A stretch of DNA of 64,000 bases, from positions 55,568-119,567 of the forward strand of contig NZ_BAJT01000012.1 of the NCBI RefSeq assembly GCF_000613845.1, written 5' to 3'. The position numbers and the translations under genes are program-made. Positions 9,722-18,488 of the stretch are shown piece after piece. Within the stretch, counting starts at the first letter, position 1; each line of letters begins with the position of its first letter. The notes beneath the pieces are model-generated. The model was not told the DNA's origin. It did not search any database and worked only from the letters and a program-made list of their open reading frames with translations. The DNA is from Asaia astilbis JCM 15831. Its GTDB lineage: Bacteria; Pseudomonadota; Alphaproteobacteria; Acetobacterales; Acetobacteraceae.

Positions 9722-10769
9722 CTACATGAAGCCAAAACTCATATTTGGATATTGCGGCGAGGCAATTTCATCGATCATGGCGCTTCTGGAACGCAGAGCC
9801 GAAACGCCATGAATTTCCTGTGCCAAAGGCTGAACGGCATTGGTGCGATGCTCCATGCCGTTTTCGGAGAAGGAGCTCTCTGACGGACCGGCGTCCAATG
9901 GTTCGAGTGCTTCGATCGCGCCAAATGGCTGCGACACATGCGCGCGCCGACGCGCATCGAGAAAGTCAGGAATCCGAGCCCGTTGAAACGGCGCTGAGCC
10001 ATCCGTCAAGACATGTGCAAATCTGCCCACGGCATTAATTCGCCCGTGTGCCATCGCGGATTGCGGACCACGTCGCAAAAGCTCTGTATTGCGTTCACTA
10101 AACGTCTCTTTGCGCTGTAAACGGTTGACAGGAAGCGCCGCGTGCGGGGCGAGCTTACGTGAAAAAAAACTCGCAATATCAGGTGATAATCTACTCTCGG
10201 ACCTACCGTCCGGTTGCGACATGGGAATATTTCCCCGGCTCAAAGACATCACTCCAAACGACCGATCAACAGAAAACATCTGACGGGAATGTCTTGCTTC
10301 GCCAAAAAATCTGGTCGGCGTGCGAACTTCAAGCAGCCCAAGGAAGCTGGACTCTCGCTTTGTATCCCCGCCTTCGGACCGCATCCCTTTCGGTAAGACA
10401 AGAACACTACGCCGAGACGATAAACTCTGAACCGCTCTCACCACTTGATCGGATAAGTTGGCTATTCCGGGCTTTTTCAGGTCAGCCTCTGCCGCCCGCG
10501 CTAGTGGACGCCGAGGACTTGGGTAGAGCCTGTCGTATAAAATACGCCTCAGCCCTCATTGACCTGATCGAGAGACGAGCTCTCTTTTTCGCATTTTTGC
10601 TGACAAAACCATGCTCTTGACTAAGCGCCTCGACAGTTTTTCGCTGTCGCATCAGCTTGGCAATCGCAGGAGGGACAAAACACGCTGCAAGCCTGGCCGT
10701 GCGATCCGAGTTACGCGCGAACCAGAACCTTTTTTGCACGCCCGCATTCTGAAACACCGTTTCCTGCAT
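9722..10769 (-). CDS. Candidate short tape-measure protein (frameshifted)
   Basis: This slot, between the tail chaperone and the hub genes, normally holds the tape measure. Two reading frames cover it: 10769-10482 (starting MQETVFQNAGV) and a second that is open from about 10556 to 9722 (ending QYPNMSFGFM). In the second frame the bases before its first start still read protein-like (PLARAAEADLKKPGIANL). Restoring two G in GGC contexts near 10508-10527 joins them into about 350 aa. The product is basic and lacks the long helical core and hydrophobic patches of usual tape measures, which are 600 aa or more. Function is inferred from position. Confidence 0.45.
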
Positions 10770-10775
10770 CAGACC

Positions 10776-10944
10776 CTATTCCCGATGAAACCGGCAGTGC
10801 TCCCAATTGAAGGAAAAACCTTCCATCTCCGCCAGGACGACGCAGGCCGCTCTCCGTCGCGCTTGCGACCAGCCCATAACGACAGACCAAGGCACCCCAT
10901 TTTCAGGAGATAAATCATTTCCCGAAAACCTGGGTGCCCGGTCA
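10776..10944 (-). CDS. Frameshift extension of the tail chaperone (GT-type product)
   Basis: Downstream of the chaperone stop a second open stretch reads NDLSPENGVPWSVVMGWSQ and ends WEHCRFHRE with TAG at 10776, just before the next ATG. It has no good start of its own. A -1 slip at the A AAA AAC heptamer enters a different frame (LTGHPGFREM...). If one G is restored in the following GGGC (about 10935), the same slip reads LTGAPRFSGNDLSPENG. It would then be the T part of a G-GT fusion that recruits tube subunits to the tape measure. Confidence 0.45.
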
Positions 10945-11265
10945 GTTTTTTGCAATCGCTAGCGCTTCCTCCTCCTGCTCATCAGAGGCGAGAAAATAGG
11001 GTTGCAGCACGGCAATCCCTTCATTTCCAATCCGTCGAGCAAGATCGCGAATGTCGTCCTTCGTCGCCGGCATTTGCACAGGGACACCATCTACGGCCCG
11101 CACAGCACAGACCATCTGTGCGTATGAGAGCCAGGCTGAAGCAGCAGCCCCTGAAAGGGCACTCCCGGCTGCCTCGATCAGATCGAGCATATCCCCAGGG
11201 TCCAACTCGCGCAGAGCAAGATGCCGCCCTTGTCCAAAATCAATCTGCTCAGGCAATGCCGTCAT
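10942..11265 (-). CDS. Tail assembly chaperone (G-type)
   Basis: The 107-aa form is taken from the ATG at 11265, which overlaps the tube stop (ATGA) and follows a GAGGAG ribosome site. Features: MTALPEQIDFGQG, LRELDPGDMLDLIEAAGSA and an acidic C-terminus (SDEQEEEALAIAKN). This matches small chaperones encoded between tube and tape measure (Mu gp41-like). It ends exactly on a slippery sequence, as expected for a gene expressed also as a longer frameshift product. Confidence 0.7.
   Translation of the reverse strand: MTALPEQIDFGQGRHLALRELDPGDMLDLIEAAGSALSGAAASAWLSYAQMVCAVRAVDGVPVQMPATKDDIRDLARRIGNEGIAVLQPYFLASDEQEEEALAIAKN
10945..10951 (-). promoter_or_regulatory. Slippery heptamer A AAA AAC
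   Basis: Read on the minus strand in the chaperone frame, the codons are GCA AAA AAC TGA, so the heptamer A-AAA-AAC sits directly before the stop. This is a canonical -1 ribosomal frameshift site. Programmed frameshifting between the two chaperone forms is conserved in tailed phages. Confidence 0.6.
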
Positions 11266-11687
11266 GAAATCTTGCTCCTCAGAGACGCATAAAACTGCAC
11301 ATGCTGATGAATCATGCCTTCCGCCTGCCAACGATCTGTCTTCAACGAGAGGGACACGCCGGAATATTCCCAAGTCGTCGTCGTTCCATCGGGCTCACGA
11401 ATGTACTGATAGAGCGTTCCGCTTCCGATACTGCCCGCATTCCAGAACGCGGACTCGATCGCAGCAACAAGACTATCGAGATTGGCATTGGCGCGTGCGA
11501 TCGTAAAAACGCCACGCCATCCGCTCGGAGTATTGAACTCGACGGGAAGACCATTAAGCGGGGTCGCACGCTGGATAATCGTATGCTGCTCGGACTGAAA
11601 TCCCGTCACATCACGAAGATCGATGCGCGAACCATTCCAGAGCAGCGTTATTCGGCAATCCCGCCCGATGCTATAGGGGTTCACCAT
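11262..11687 (-). CDS. Tail tube protein
   Basis: A 141-aa protein between sheath and chaperone, the standard place for the tube subunit. It is beta-rich: YSIGRDCRITLLWNGSRIDL, TPSGWRGVFTIARANANLDS, and a C-terminal strand around MIHQHVQFYASLRSKIS. Length fits gp39/FII-type tubes. Starts 4 nt after the sheath stop and overlaps the chaperone start. Confidence 0.75.
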   Translation of the reverse strand: MVNPYSIGRDCRITLLWNGSRIDLRDVTGFQSEQHTIIQRATPLNGLPVEFNTPSGWRGVFTIARANANLDSLVAAIESAFWNAGSIGSGTLYQYIREPDGTTTTWEYSGVSLSLKTDRWQAEGMIHQHVQFYASLRSKIS

Positions 11688-11690
11688 GGA

Positions 11691-13180
11691 TCAGACGCTC
11701 CCGCTGGCAGTACTGACGCTTACCGAGGCGCCCCCCTGCAGGTTGATGATGAATTTCTCATTGATCCCTTGGTACTGGACCTGAACATCTGCCTGGACGT
11801 ACCCCGTCGCCACCCGCTGAAGCGGGTTATTCGTGCTATCGCACACCACGGCATAGGGCAGGCGGCCGCCGTTTTCCCCAAGAATTCCCTGAGACAGCAA
11901 CGCCGACAAAAAACCCAGGATCGACGCCCTGATATTGCCGAACAAGGTGTCGTTGATAACGCTTCCAACATACTGACCCAACGTCCCTTCGAGGGAGCGC
12001 GCCAAATAATTGGTCAGTCGGGTATAAGCATCACTCTGCACCGCCACCCGTTGCGACGTATTATGGCCACTACGGAGTGCCCAGTACTGACCACCCGGAG
12101 AAGGGTTACAAATAACGTCGATACCGTTCTCGATCAGCGCACCTAACTCTGCCAGCGTGTATCCAAAACGAGTCCCATCAAGACCGTTCTTCTGGCTTCC
12201 GACAATGCCTGCCAACGCTTTATTCAGGCCTGACTGCTCCGGGGAGAGGGCTGCCAGTTTTCCTGCCGCAAAAAGAGCGGGGCTGACCAATCTCAGGCCA
12301 AGAGCATCGTCATTCCACCAAAGCCAGTCTCCGTGCATGTATTTGAGTGCATGAGTTTCGATGCCCAGAGCCGCCTTGCTGCGGACAGCCTCTGCCACGG
12401 TTTCCCCCTTCGGCCCCGCTGCAATCATGTAGACAGCCTCGTCTCGACCGAAGGCCACCATCGGGATCATTGCAGACGTATCGCCAATTCCAGCCAGAGC
12501 CGCGACGCTGCATCCCTGACTTGTCAGTGCGTGAAGCCCTGTCTTGGTCTCCGCGACGCCAATAAAACGGTCAGATGCCGCTCCGCCCCATCCTCTCCTC
12601 CCGAGAGCTGAACCGATCCGGCTTCCGCAATTGTTGCGTCGCCCGTCAGGTCGATCCGGATAAGAGCCTGATTATCGGCCGCCAGAGCGTCCTGTAGTGC
12701 TGTCCAGTTAGCCCCGCCATAGGTCGTCGTTCCGAGCTCGGCATGGGCGACTGTCAGAACAAACTGACCGTCGCGAAAGCTTTGCGACATCACACTGACG
12801 GTCAAGGCGTTGCCAGCCGTACCAGTATACCGCGCCTTCAGCTGAGCCGCTCCAAGAGTGGCATGGGCTGCAACATCGTTCCCGTCAGTCACGCGCACCA
12901 GACAAAACTGACTGGCCCCCTGATGCACCGCGACATCGACCGCAATATTGAGGTTCGATGACCAGGCACGCTTGCCAGCAAATATCTGGCGAAACTGCAC
13001 AACGCTCCCGATAATTGTTGGCGTATCGACCGGCCCCCACGACGCTGTGCCAATAAAGCCGAGTAACGCTGACGAAACGCCCGAAATCAGTAACGTCTCT
13101 GGCTGAGCGATCTGGACATAGAGATCGGGCACAGGCAACGCAGCCGTATTCAGCGCACCATTCTGGATAAGTTGGGGCAT
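11691..13180 (-). CDS. Contractile tail sheath protein (frameshifted)
   Basis: Two frames make one sheath. The N-terminal part carries LLGFIGTASWGPVDTPTIIG and the second part NGIDVICNPSPGGQYWALRS and VQVQYQGINEKFIINL, both sheath hallmarks. The break is at the minus-strand run GGGG (plus 12586-12589). Restoring a fifth G gives GGEDGGGAASDRFIGV and a continuous frame to the stop at 11691, about 496 aa, a normal sheath length. The sheath contracts to drive the tube through the cell envelope and shows that this is a myovirus-type tail. Confidence 0.85.
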
Positions 13181-13207
13181 GAATGATCCTTCTTGTCTGG
13201 AAGTGAC

Positions 13208-14061
13208 CTAAACCGGCTCGGGGCCAGCCCGAACGGTCCCATCGCGATCTGTGTGCCAGCCGCGATATGCTGTTGGCGTCTCCTGCGAAGACGCTAGGGC
13301 CTCGAGTGCGTCACGCGGGATTTCCGCAGAAAGCTGATCCGGTATCGCACCGAATGAAACAACTTCGTCTCGCAGCTGCGCCCAGCCACCACCCGCAACC
13401 ATCTGCGGCGTCCACACTGTTTCGAACCGATCGAAAACAATTTTCAGATCGACATCACGACGAAAGAGATTCCGGGTCTGCATCGAATCCTGATCTGCAT
13501 CCCCTTCGAAAATGACCTGAGCCATTGTTCCGTCAGGCAGAGCCAACCAGTCCTGCGGTAAAAGGCGTGAGACCAGCACATCACCGACAGCCGCGCGCAT
13601 GGTGCTGTCGGTCGACCAGACCGAAATCCGGAAAATCTGACTTTGTCGCCCCTTAAGGCGGTCGATCGTCCGTATCCGCCAGTGGCTACCTCCAGACTTC
13701 CCTCTTTGACGCTAAGGACATCTCCCTCAACCCATGCGGCCTTGAGCTGCACTGCAAGATTCTGCGCGATCGATGCCGCCGCCTCTTGCTCCCGCACAAC
13801 ATGTCGAGCCGTGGCGCATCCTCCGTCATCCCTCCTCCAGAGAAGGGCTACAATGCCCGGAGCCAGCCTCGGCGAGGACACACATATTTTCACTCCCGCC
13901 TGTCTGATATCGACGGCGATAACCGGAGGAAACTTCAGAGTCTCCACCCATTCTCGCCCAAGAGGCGCGGCAAGCGCATTGTAACTGCCCGAGAGCGGCG
14001 CGATGGTGACGTAGCAGACCGTCTCACGCAGCGAAGGCGAAATAAAATGATCCGAAGGCAT
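13208..14061 (-). CDS. Head-tail connector/tail protein (frameshifted)
   Basis: Two overlapping frames form one gene of about 284 aa. The first begins MPSDHFISPSLRETVC and reads to EGSLEVATGG. Restoring one G near 13689 (GCC to GGCC) gives EVGHWRIRTIDRLKGRQS, continuing into MRAAVGDVLVSRLLPQDW and the stop at 13208. The repaired frame avoids the nonsense tail of the first. It lies between small head-completion genes and the sheath, so a neck or tail-terminator role is likely, but the family is not recognised. Confidence 0.6.
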
Positions 14062-14183
14062 CAGGGACCTGCCCGAAAAATGACCTTCTGATCGCTCCAG
14101 AAAGCAGAGTCCCGAGTCAGTTGAGCAAAGCGGCTAGCAGCGCAAAGCGCCAACCCACGCGTCACATGAGAGAAACCACTCAT
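14061..14183 (-). CDS. Small phage protein, 40 aa
   Basis: A short frame starts with ATG at 14183, overlapping the previous stop, and ends with TGA overlapping the next ATG. It reads MSGFSHVTRGLALCAASRF and ends FWSDQKVIFRAGP. It fills an otherwise empty 125-bp gap with perfect stop/start coupling on both sides, which is the main support. Function unknown; possibly a small head-completion factor. Confidence 0.5.
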   Translation of the reverse strand: MSGFSHVTRGLALCAASRFAQLTRDSAFWSDQKVIFRAGP

Positions 14184-14185
14184 GA

Positions 14186-14776
14186 TCAGATCTGCAGCAC
14201 AGAGAGAATGGCGCGCGTTCCATTCTGCGAGATTTCGACCGACTCAACGACATAGCTGGCACCGCTCGCATCAGTGACATGCATGTAGGGCATCAAGGAA
14301 AAACCTGGCAGAACAGGAAGGTGCAACAAGTAGCTTCCCGCAGGCACAGAACCCGGCATTCCACTGCGCTGGTCCTCTCCCTTCCCGGTCAGAGTAATAC
14401 TGGCGGGGCAATTTTCAACGTAACGATGGGGCGCGCCCCTCATGCCGGAAATCGCAATGGCACTGTTGCAGGCAACGCAAAGCGGTGGACGATACGATTC
14501 AATTTCTACAACAAAATAAAAACGGTCGCCTATCTGTAGGAAATCACCAATGCTCAGACAAGGCACATCGCAAAGCAGATAAACCATCGGTCGCGCCCAC
14601 ATGCGGGGCTTGACCATCTGAAAGCCAGAATTCTGATCGAAACATAAATACGGACGACCCAATGGGTTACTCAAAGGGCTCCGCAAATCGATCACTCGAT
14701 AATGACGTCCAATGGTTCCCAGACGTCGCGCCGCTCTGGCAAAACCGAAATGCACCCGCTTTTGGATCTCTTGCAT
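14186..14776 (-). CDS. Head-completion/connector protein, unknown
   Basis: A 196-aa product in the cluster between capsid and sheath. Features: basic N-terminus (QKRVHFGFARAARRLG), QMVKPRMWARPMVYLLCDVP, and a beta-rich C-terminus (GSYLLHLPVLPGFSLMPYMH). It has three cysteines in its middle (CDVPCLS, CVACN). Position fits a neck component; no family recognised. Confidence 0.55.
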   Translation of the reverse strand: MQEIQKRVHFGFARAARRLGTIGRHYRVIDLRSPLSNPLGRPYLCFDQNSGFQMVKPRMWARPMVYLLCDVPCLSIGDFLQIGDRFYFVVEIESYRPPLCVACNSAIAISGMRGAPHRYVENCPASITLTGKGEDQRSGMPGSVPAGSYLLHLPVLPGFSLMPYMHVTDASGASYVVESVEISQNGTRAILSVLQI

Positions 14777-14791
14777 GGATGCCTCCCGCCG

Positions 14792-15208
14792 CTACATGAC
14801 AATCGAACCTGAACCCTGAAGATCCGGCCCGGGTCTCACGCCCAGAAAGCTGCAGACCCGACGACGCCACCAGTCTAAAAGACGAACTCGCTCCGGTAAC
14901 TCGCGCGGGTTTCGTGTCCAGACAGAGGCTGCACTCGTGTCAAGCGTCTCTGACGCGCCCTGAACAGCGCACTCCATGTCCGCAAGGATCGCTAGAAAAG
15001 ATCGCAACCGCTGACGTTCGGGCGCCGCAAGTGTCTTGAGCCGCCATTCGAGCGTCCCTCCGCTCTGGAAAAAACGCCAAGAGCTCTCACCACTGGCCCG
15101 ATCCCCCAAAGCTGCATACCCGCAATACCGTCTGACTTCCGTCTTCTCTGCATCGGTCAGCCCCTCACTCGATACGGGTCCGCACGAGCCGGCTGCACGC
15201 TCCATCAC
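14792..15208 (-). CDS. Head-tail connector-like small protein
   Basis: A 138-aa, mostly helical product directly after the capsid gene (ATGA overlap). It has the profile of head-tail adaptor proteins: short helices (LTDAEKTEVRRYCGYAALGD; LKTLAAPERQRLRSFLAIL) and a C-terminal LDWWRRRVCSFLGV. Role inferred from position and helical content. Confidence 0.55.
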   Translation of the reverse strand: MMERAAGSCGPVSSEGLTDAEKTEVRRYCGYAALGDRASGESSWRFFQSGGTLEWRLKTLAAPERQRLRSFLAILADMECAVQGASETLDTSAASVWTRNPRELPERVRLLDWWRRRVCSFLGVRPGPDLQGSGSIVM

Positions 15209-16572
15209 ACGCCAAAACCGGCTGCATCGGTGCCAAGACTTTCAATCACCACACCCCGTTTAAGATAGGCATTGGTCGCTGTCGGGATAATCGAGACATC
15301 GGCTGTGACATCGGTCGGCAAGGCAAAGCCGCCGATCCAGTACCAGGATTGAGCAATAATCTGCTTTAGGCGATCCAACGGTTCACGCGTAACCATCGCG
15401 ACGCCATCGATCATGTCAATGAGTGCTCTCTCAGCATCCGGAATATCCGAATGACCGATACAAGCGCAGTCTCCCTCGATCAGCGCGCCCTGACCCAGAA
15501 GGAGCGCCCTGTGGATTGGCCCGCCTCCGAGAGACACCTGTTGGGGCGCTTCCGTTGTCGGCACAAAACGCACACCCAGCAGCTCAATGACCTGCCCCGA
15601 GCGATACTCTTCAGAGCCATAGGCCCCTCGGTAGAGGTATTTGAAGTCCGGGTCGCGAAACAGCGATAAAAGCTGGAGATCGTCCAGATAGCAGTGATAG
15701 GCGCCGCCAATCATCGGCACATTATTACGCCGCAAAGACGCAACGCCTGCGAGCACATGCTGAATGCCCAAGGTGTCGCCATCGGCCTGTCGCAACTCGG
15801 CAGTGGTCTTCTTGCCATTAGGCCTCAACACCAACGGCGCAACCGCGGCAATAACCGCATTGCCTGCGGTCGCATCAGAAACCGCAACACTGCCAGAAAG
15901 CTGTAACTGGCCCGAAATGCCTCCGGGTGCGGTCGAGATGTTGTGCGGATCTGCAACAGCCGAAACCAGTGTATAAACGCCGCTCCCGATTGTCACCGTC
16001 ATGCCTGGGTTCGCGCTGACCGGTCGCACCTGCCCCCCGGCAATCACGAACTGAAACCCGCGAATATCATCCACCACGACCGTTGTCGCTTTTGCGGTCG
16101 CAGTGGCGGTCACTCGGGTATTCCCCCCTAGATATCCCCCAACACCGCCAGGCACCCCGGCAAAAAGCGCATTCCGCGCTAGACGGTCGAGAGACTGCAT
16201 GGCCTGCAAGCCGTTCGTCTGCGCATTGGCCAGAAACTGCGAGGCAATCCCGACACCGGTCGTGACCATATTCAGATCGATCGTATCGCCATATTGATTG
16301 ATACTAAGCGTATATTGCTCGACCGACCATCCGCTGGGTGATAGCCCGTTATCGAAATTCGTATTTCCTGTCGGCAAAAGAGGCTCCGTTACCGGTGCCT
16401 TAAGGCTCTTGCGCGTCTTGGTCAGCGTCTCACCGATCGCATTTGGAAAAACCTCACGATCGGCAACGGCCCGAAACCCAAGCCGGGCCTGCAGCCCCGT
16501 TTCAAACTCACGCGCCAGAAAACCCTGTTGAATGGCAGCCCGAAGCTGCTCGGGAAAATTCTCAATACCCAT
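15205..16572 (-). CDS. Major capsid protein, N4-gp56-like
   Basis: A 455-aa product after the scaffold gene. It begins MGIENFPEQLRAAIQQGFL, has TKTRKSLKAPVTEPLLP and SINQYGDTIDLNMVTTG typical of the N4-gp56 capsid family, a beta-rich inserted region around residues 160-250 (GVYTLVSAVADPHNIST), then ELLGVRFVPTTEAPQQVS and a C-terminal KQIIAQSWYWIGGFALP. It builds the icosahedral head. This capsid type differs from the HK97-like protease-capsid fusion of prophage 2, so the two elements are unrelated. Confidence 0.8.
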   Translation of the reverse strand: MGIENFPEQLRAAIQQGFLAREFETGLQARLGFRAVADREVFPNAIGETLTKTRKSLKAPVTEPLLPTGNTNFDNGLSPSGWSVEQYTLSINQYGDTIDLNMVTTGVGIASQFLANAQTNGLQAMQSLDRLARNALFAGVPGGVGGYLGGNTRVTATATAKATTVVVDDIRGFQFVIAGGQVRPVSANPGMTVTIGSGVYTLVSAVADPHNISTAPGGISGQLQLSGSVAVSDATAGNAVIAAVAPLVLRPNGKKTTAELRQADGDTLGIQHVLAGVASLRRNNVPMIGGAYHCYLDDLQLLSLFRDPDFKYLYRGAYGSEEYRSGQVIELLGVRFVPTTEAPQQVSLGGGPIHRALLLGQGALIEGDCACIGHSDIPDAERALIDMIDGVAMVTREPLDRLKQIIAQSWYWIGGFALPTDVTADVSIIPTATNAYLKRGVVIESLGTDAAGFGV

Positions 16573-16608
16573 TCGTTTTCACCCCAGATCCGTCATCAGA
16601 CCCGTCCC

Positions 16609-17040
16609 TCAGAGAACACCCGCCAGAAATTGCCGCCGTCGCGCTGCGTAATCTTGCTCGGGCAGGTGTCGCGCGCTTTGCGCGGGAGCCGGGCATGGTC
16701 GAGGCGTCACACCCCCCTGACCGGGCCCCTCTCCCGGCGCCCCATAATCCCGAAAGAGAAAGCCGCTTTTTTGCCTTGTCTGCGCTACAGCCTCTTCAAG
16801 GCCGGTCATCTGCCCTTGATCTGACCAGCCGATGCCAGAACGATCCATAAGCGCGATGACAGCCTCGGGGTCATGAGCGCCAAGACGGATCGCCTCAGCG
16901 CGCAGCGCGGAAAGAAGCGCGGTTTCTCGCGCCTCTTCTTTTACCTGGGCCAGTTCTTTTTCATGTTTCTGAAGAAGGGAATCCCGTTCAGCAACAAGTT
17001 CAGCAAGAGAAACACGAAGCGTCTCGATCTCATCAGCCAT
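16609..17040 (-). CDS. Capsid scaffold / minor structural protein (gp20-like)
   Basis: The 143-aa protein starts with a coiled coil (EIETLRVSLAELVAERDSLL, HEKELAQVKEEARETALLSA), then AEAIRLGAHDPEAVIALMD, a pattern of phage scaffold proteins. The C-terminus is Pro/Gly-rich and ends DYAARRRQFLAGVL, resembling a capsid-binding tail. It lies between portal and capsid genes as expected. It probably guides prohead assembly and is then lost. Confidence 0.7.
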   Translation of the reverse strand: MADEIETLRVSLAELVAERDSLLQKHEKELAQVKEEARETALLSALRAEAIRLGAHDPEAVIALMDRSGIGWSDQGQMTGLEEAVAQTRQKSGFLFRDYGAPGEGPGQGGVTPRPCPAPAQSARHLPEQDYAARRRQFLAGVL

Positions 17041-17065
17041 ATCCTATTCTCCCCAAGGGGCTCTC

Positions 17066-18475
17066 TCAGGCTGCTTGTGCAGCCATTATTTTCGTCCATT
17101 CTGCAGCGGGATCGGTCACTCCTGCTGCGCTGGCATAAAGCCGGGACGCCGTCTCAGCGCTCAGCAGGCCAGACGTCACCGCGGCGCCCAGACCCTGCGC
17201 CATCGGAAGCAGCTCCGCCTCTTCTGCGGGAAACCAGGCAGGCCAGTGCAAGGAGAGGCCGGCAGGATCCAGATTTCTGTAAAGCGTCCCGCCAATCATC
17301 ACGCCCTCAGGCAAAACCGACGAGAAGCGGCAAATCATACGGTATAGCGACAGGACACCCTGATCGCCGTAGCTTCCGCGCAGGCGCTCCGCCATCCAGA
17401 TCAGGGGCTGACACATCAACTCCATGGCTCGGCCCGATTGTGGGGCTCCCAGACGGTCGCCATGTGCCCGGTTTCCGTGCAATTGCTCGAGCACGAGCTG
17501 CCTCAGCTCCCGATAATGCGACAGAACGGCTCCCGCTGCGGCACCGTTGATTTCCAGAAGCTTGGCATCTCCCTCTGGGGGCAATGTCAAAGCAGAGGCC
17601 GCTCCCCCCTGCCTTACTGCCCCCTCGATGAGCTCCGGCGTCTTCAAGACAAGTGTTGGATCAGAGCCGTATTTGAGACCACGTCCAGCCTGCGACAGCA
17701 GATAATCGGCCTCGATAACGGTATCGATCGCTTTTTCGAAACTACACTCGCCGTCAGGATCACGATCCGCCAAACCCGGCAGGTTTTTGATCCAGATAAT
17801 CGGCACAAAGCCAAGTGCATGATGCGATGAGCGCCGCTCATCCCGGACCAGTTCACGTTCGTCTTCGACAGGAAGAGGCATAAACACGTCCAGAGCGTTT
17901 CGCGTCCAGCGACGCTGCCACCAGAAGCGGGCGCCGCGCTTGTCACGATCGATGCTGTAGCCGCTTGCTTCCAACTCACGTCCGGCCACCATGAACTTCT
18001 CCGTCACGGCTATCAGCATGCCGGTATGATCCCATTCGGGCGTCAGATATGCGGTCTCCAGAAGCGACAGGCGTAATCCGGATCCGTGAAGGTCAACCCG
18101 GATTGCGACCGAGCCCACCGAACCACGCGTCGCGGCCTGCATCATCAACGCGGGAAGCCCTGCCTGTGCAGCGAAGCAATTCATCGCTTCGGTAGTCTGC
18201 ACGTTTCGGGCAACAGCTTGCGGCCAATGTGTATTGCCAAACAAAAGCGAGACGGCCTCATCGACAGCCGTGCGGCATAAATGCGTTCTGACCGAGGGGC
18301 GTCGTTGAGAAATCGGGATATATTCACCCGCCACATTTCTTTCAGTCGCAAAAGGATAGGGCAGAATATCATACTGCGTACCCTCAAGGACCTTCTGGAG
18401 CGCCAACAAGCGTTTCGTGCGAGGCGCCACCCCGGAAGGCATATCATAGCGATCCTGAAGCGCGATCCAGTCCAT
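17066..18475 (-). CDS. Portal protein
   Basis: The 469-aa portal is taken from the ATG at 18475, preceded by an excellent ribosome site (AAAAAGGAGG). Features: YIPISQRRPSVRTHLCRTAV, FGNTHWPQ, a central beta core, CSFEKAIDTVIEADYLLSQA and a helical C-terminus. In the raw sequence it is in frame with the upstream terminase, giving a single 915-aa frame. The internal ribosome site and the normal size of both halves argue for two genes. Confidence 0.8.
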   Translation of the reverse strand: MDWIALQDRYDMPSGVAPRTKRLLALQKVLEGTQYDILPYPFATERNVAGEYIPISQRRPSVRTHLCRTAVDEAVSLLFGNTHWPQAVARNVQTTEAMNCFAAQAGLPALMMQAATRGSVGSVAIRVDLHGSGLRLSLLETAYLTPEWDHTGMLIAVTEKFMVAGRELEASGYSIDRDKRGARFWWQRRWTRNALDVFMPLPVEDERELVRDERRSSHHALGFVPIIWIKNLPGLADRDPDGECSFEKAIDTVIEADYLLSQAGRGLKYGSDPTLVLKTPELIEGAVRQGGAASALTLPPEGDAKLLEINGAAAGAVLSHYRELRQLVLEQLHGNRAHGDRLGAPQSGRAMELMCQPLIWMAERLRGSYGDQGVLSLYRMICRFSSVLPEGVMIGGTLYRNLDPAGLSLHWPAWFPAEEAELLPMAQGLGAAVTSGLLSAETASRLYASAAGVTDPAAEWTKIMAAQAA

Positions 18476-18488
18476 GCAACCTCCTTTT

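Noticed and set aside
10778..10945. The raw -1 product reading LTGHPGFREMIYLLKMG as the real chaperone extension
   Set aside because: The alternative frame looks more protein-like and is reached by the same slip if one G is restored in GGGC; kept open but not preferred.
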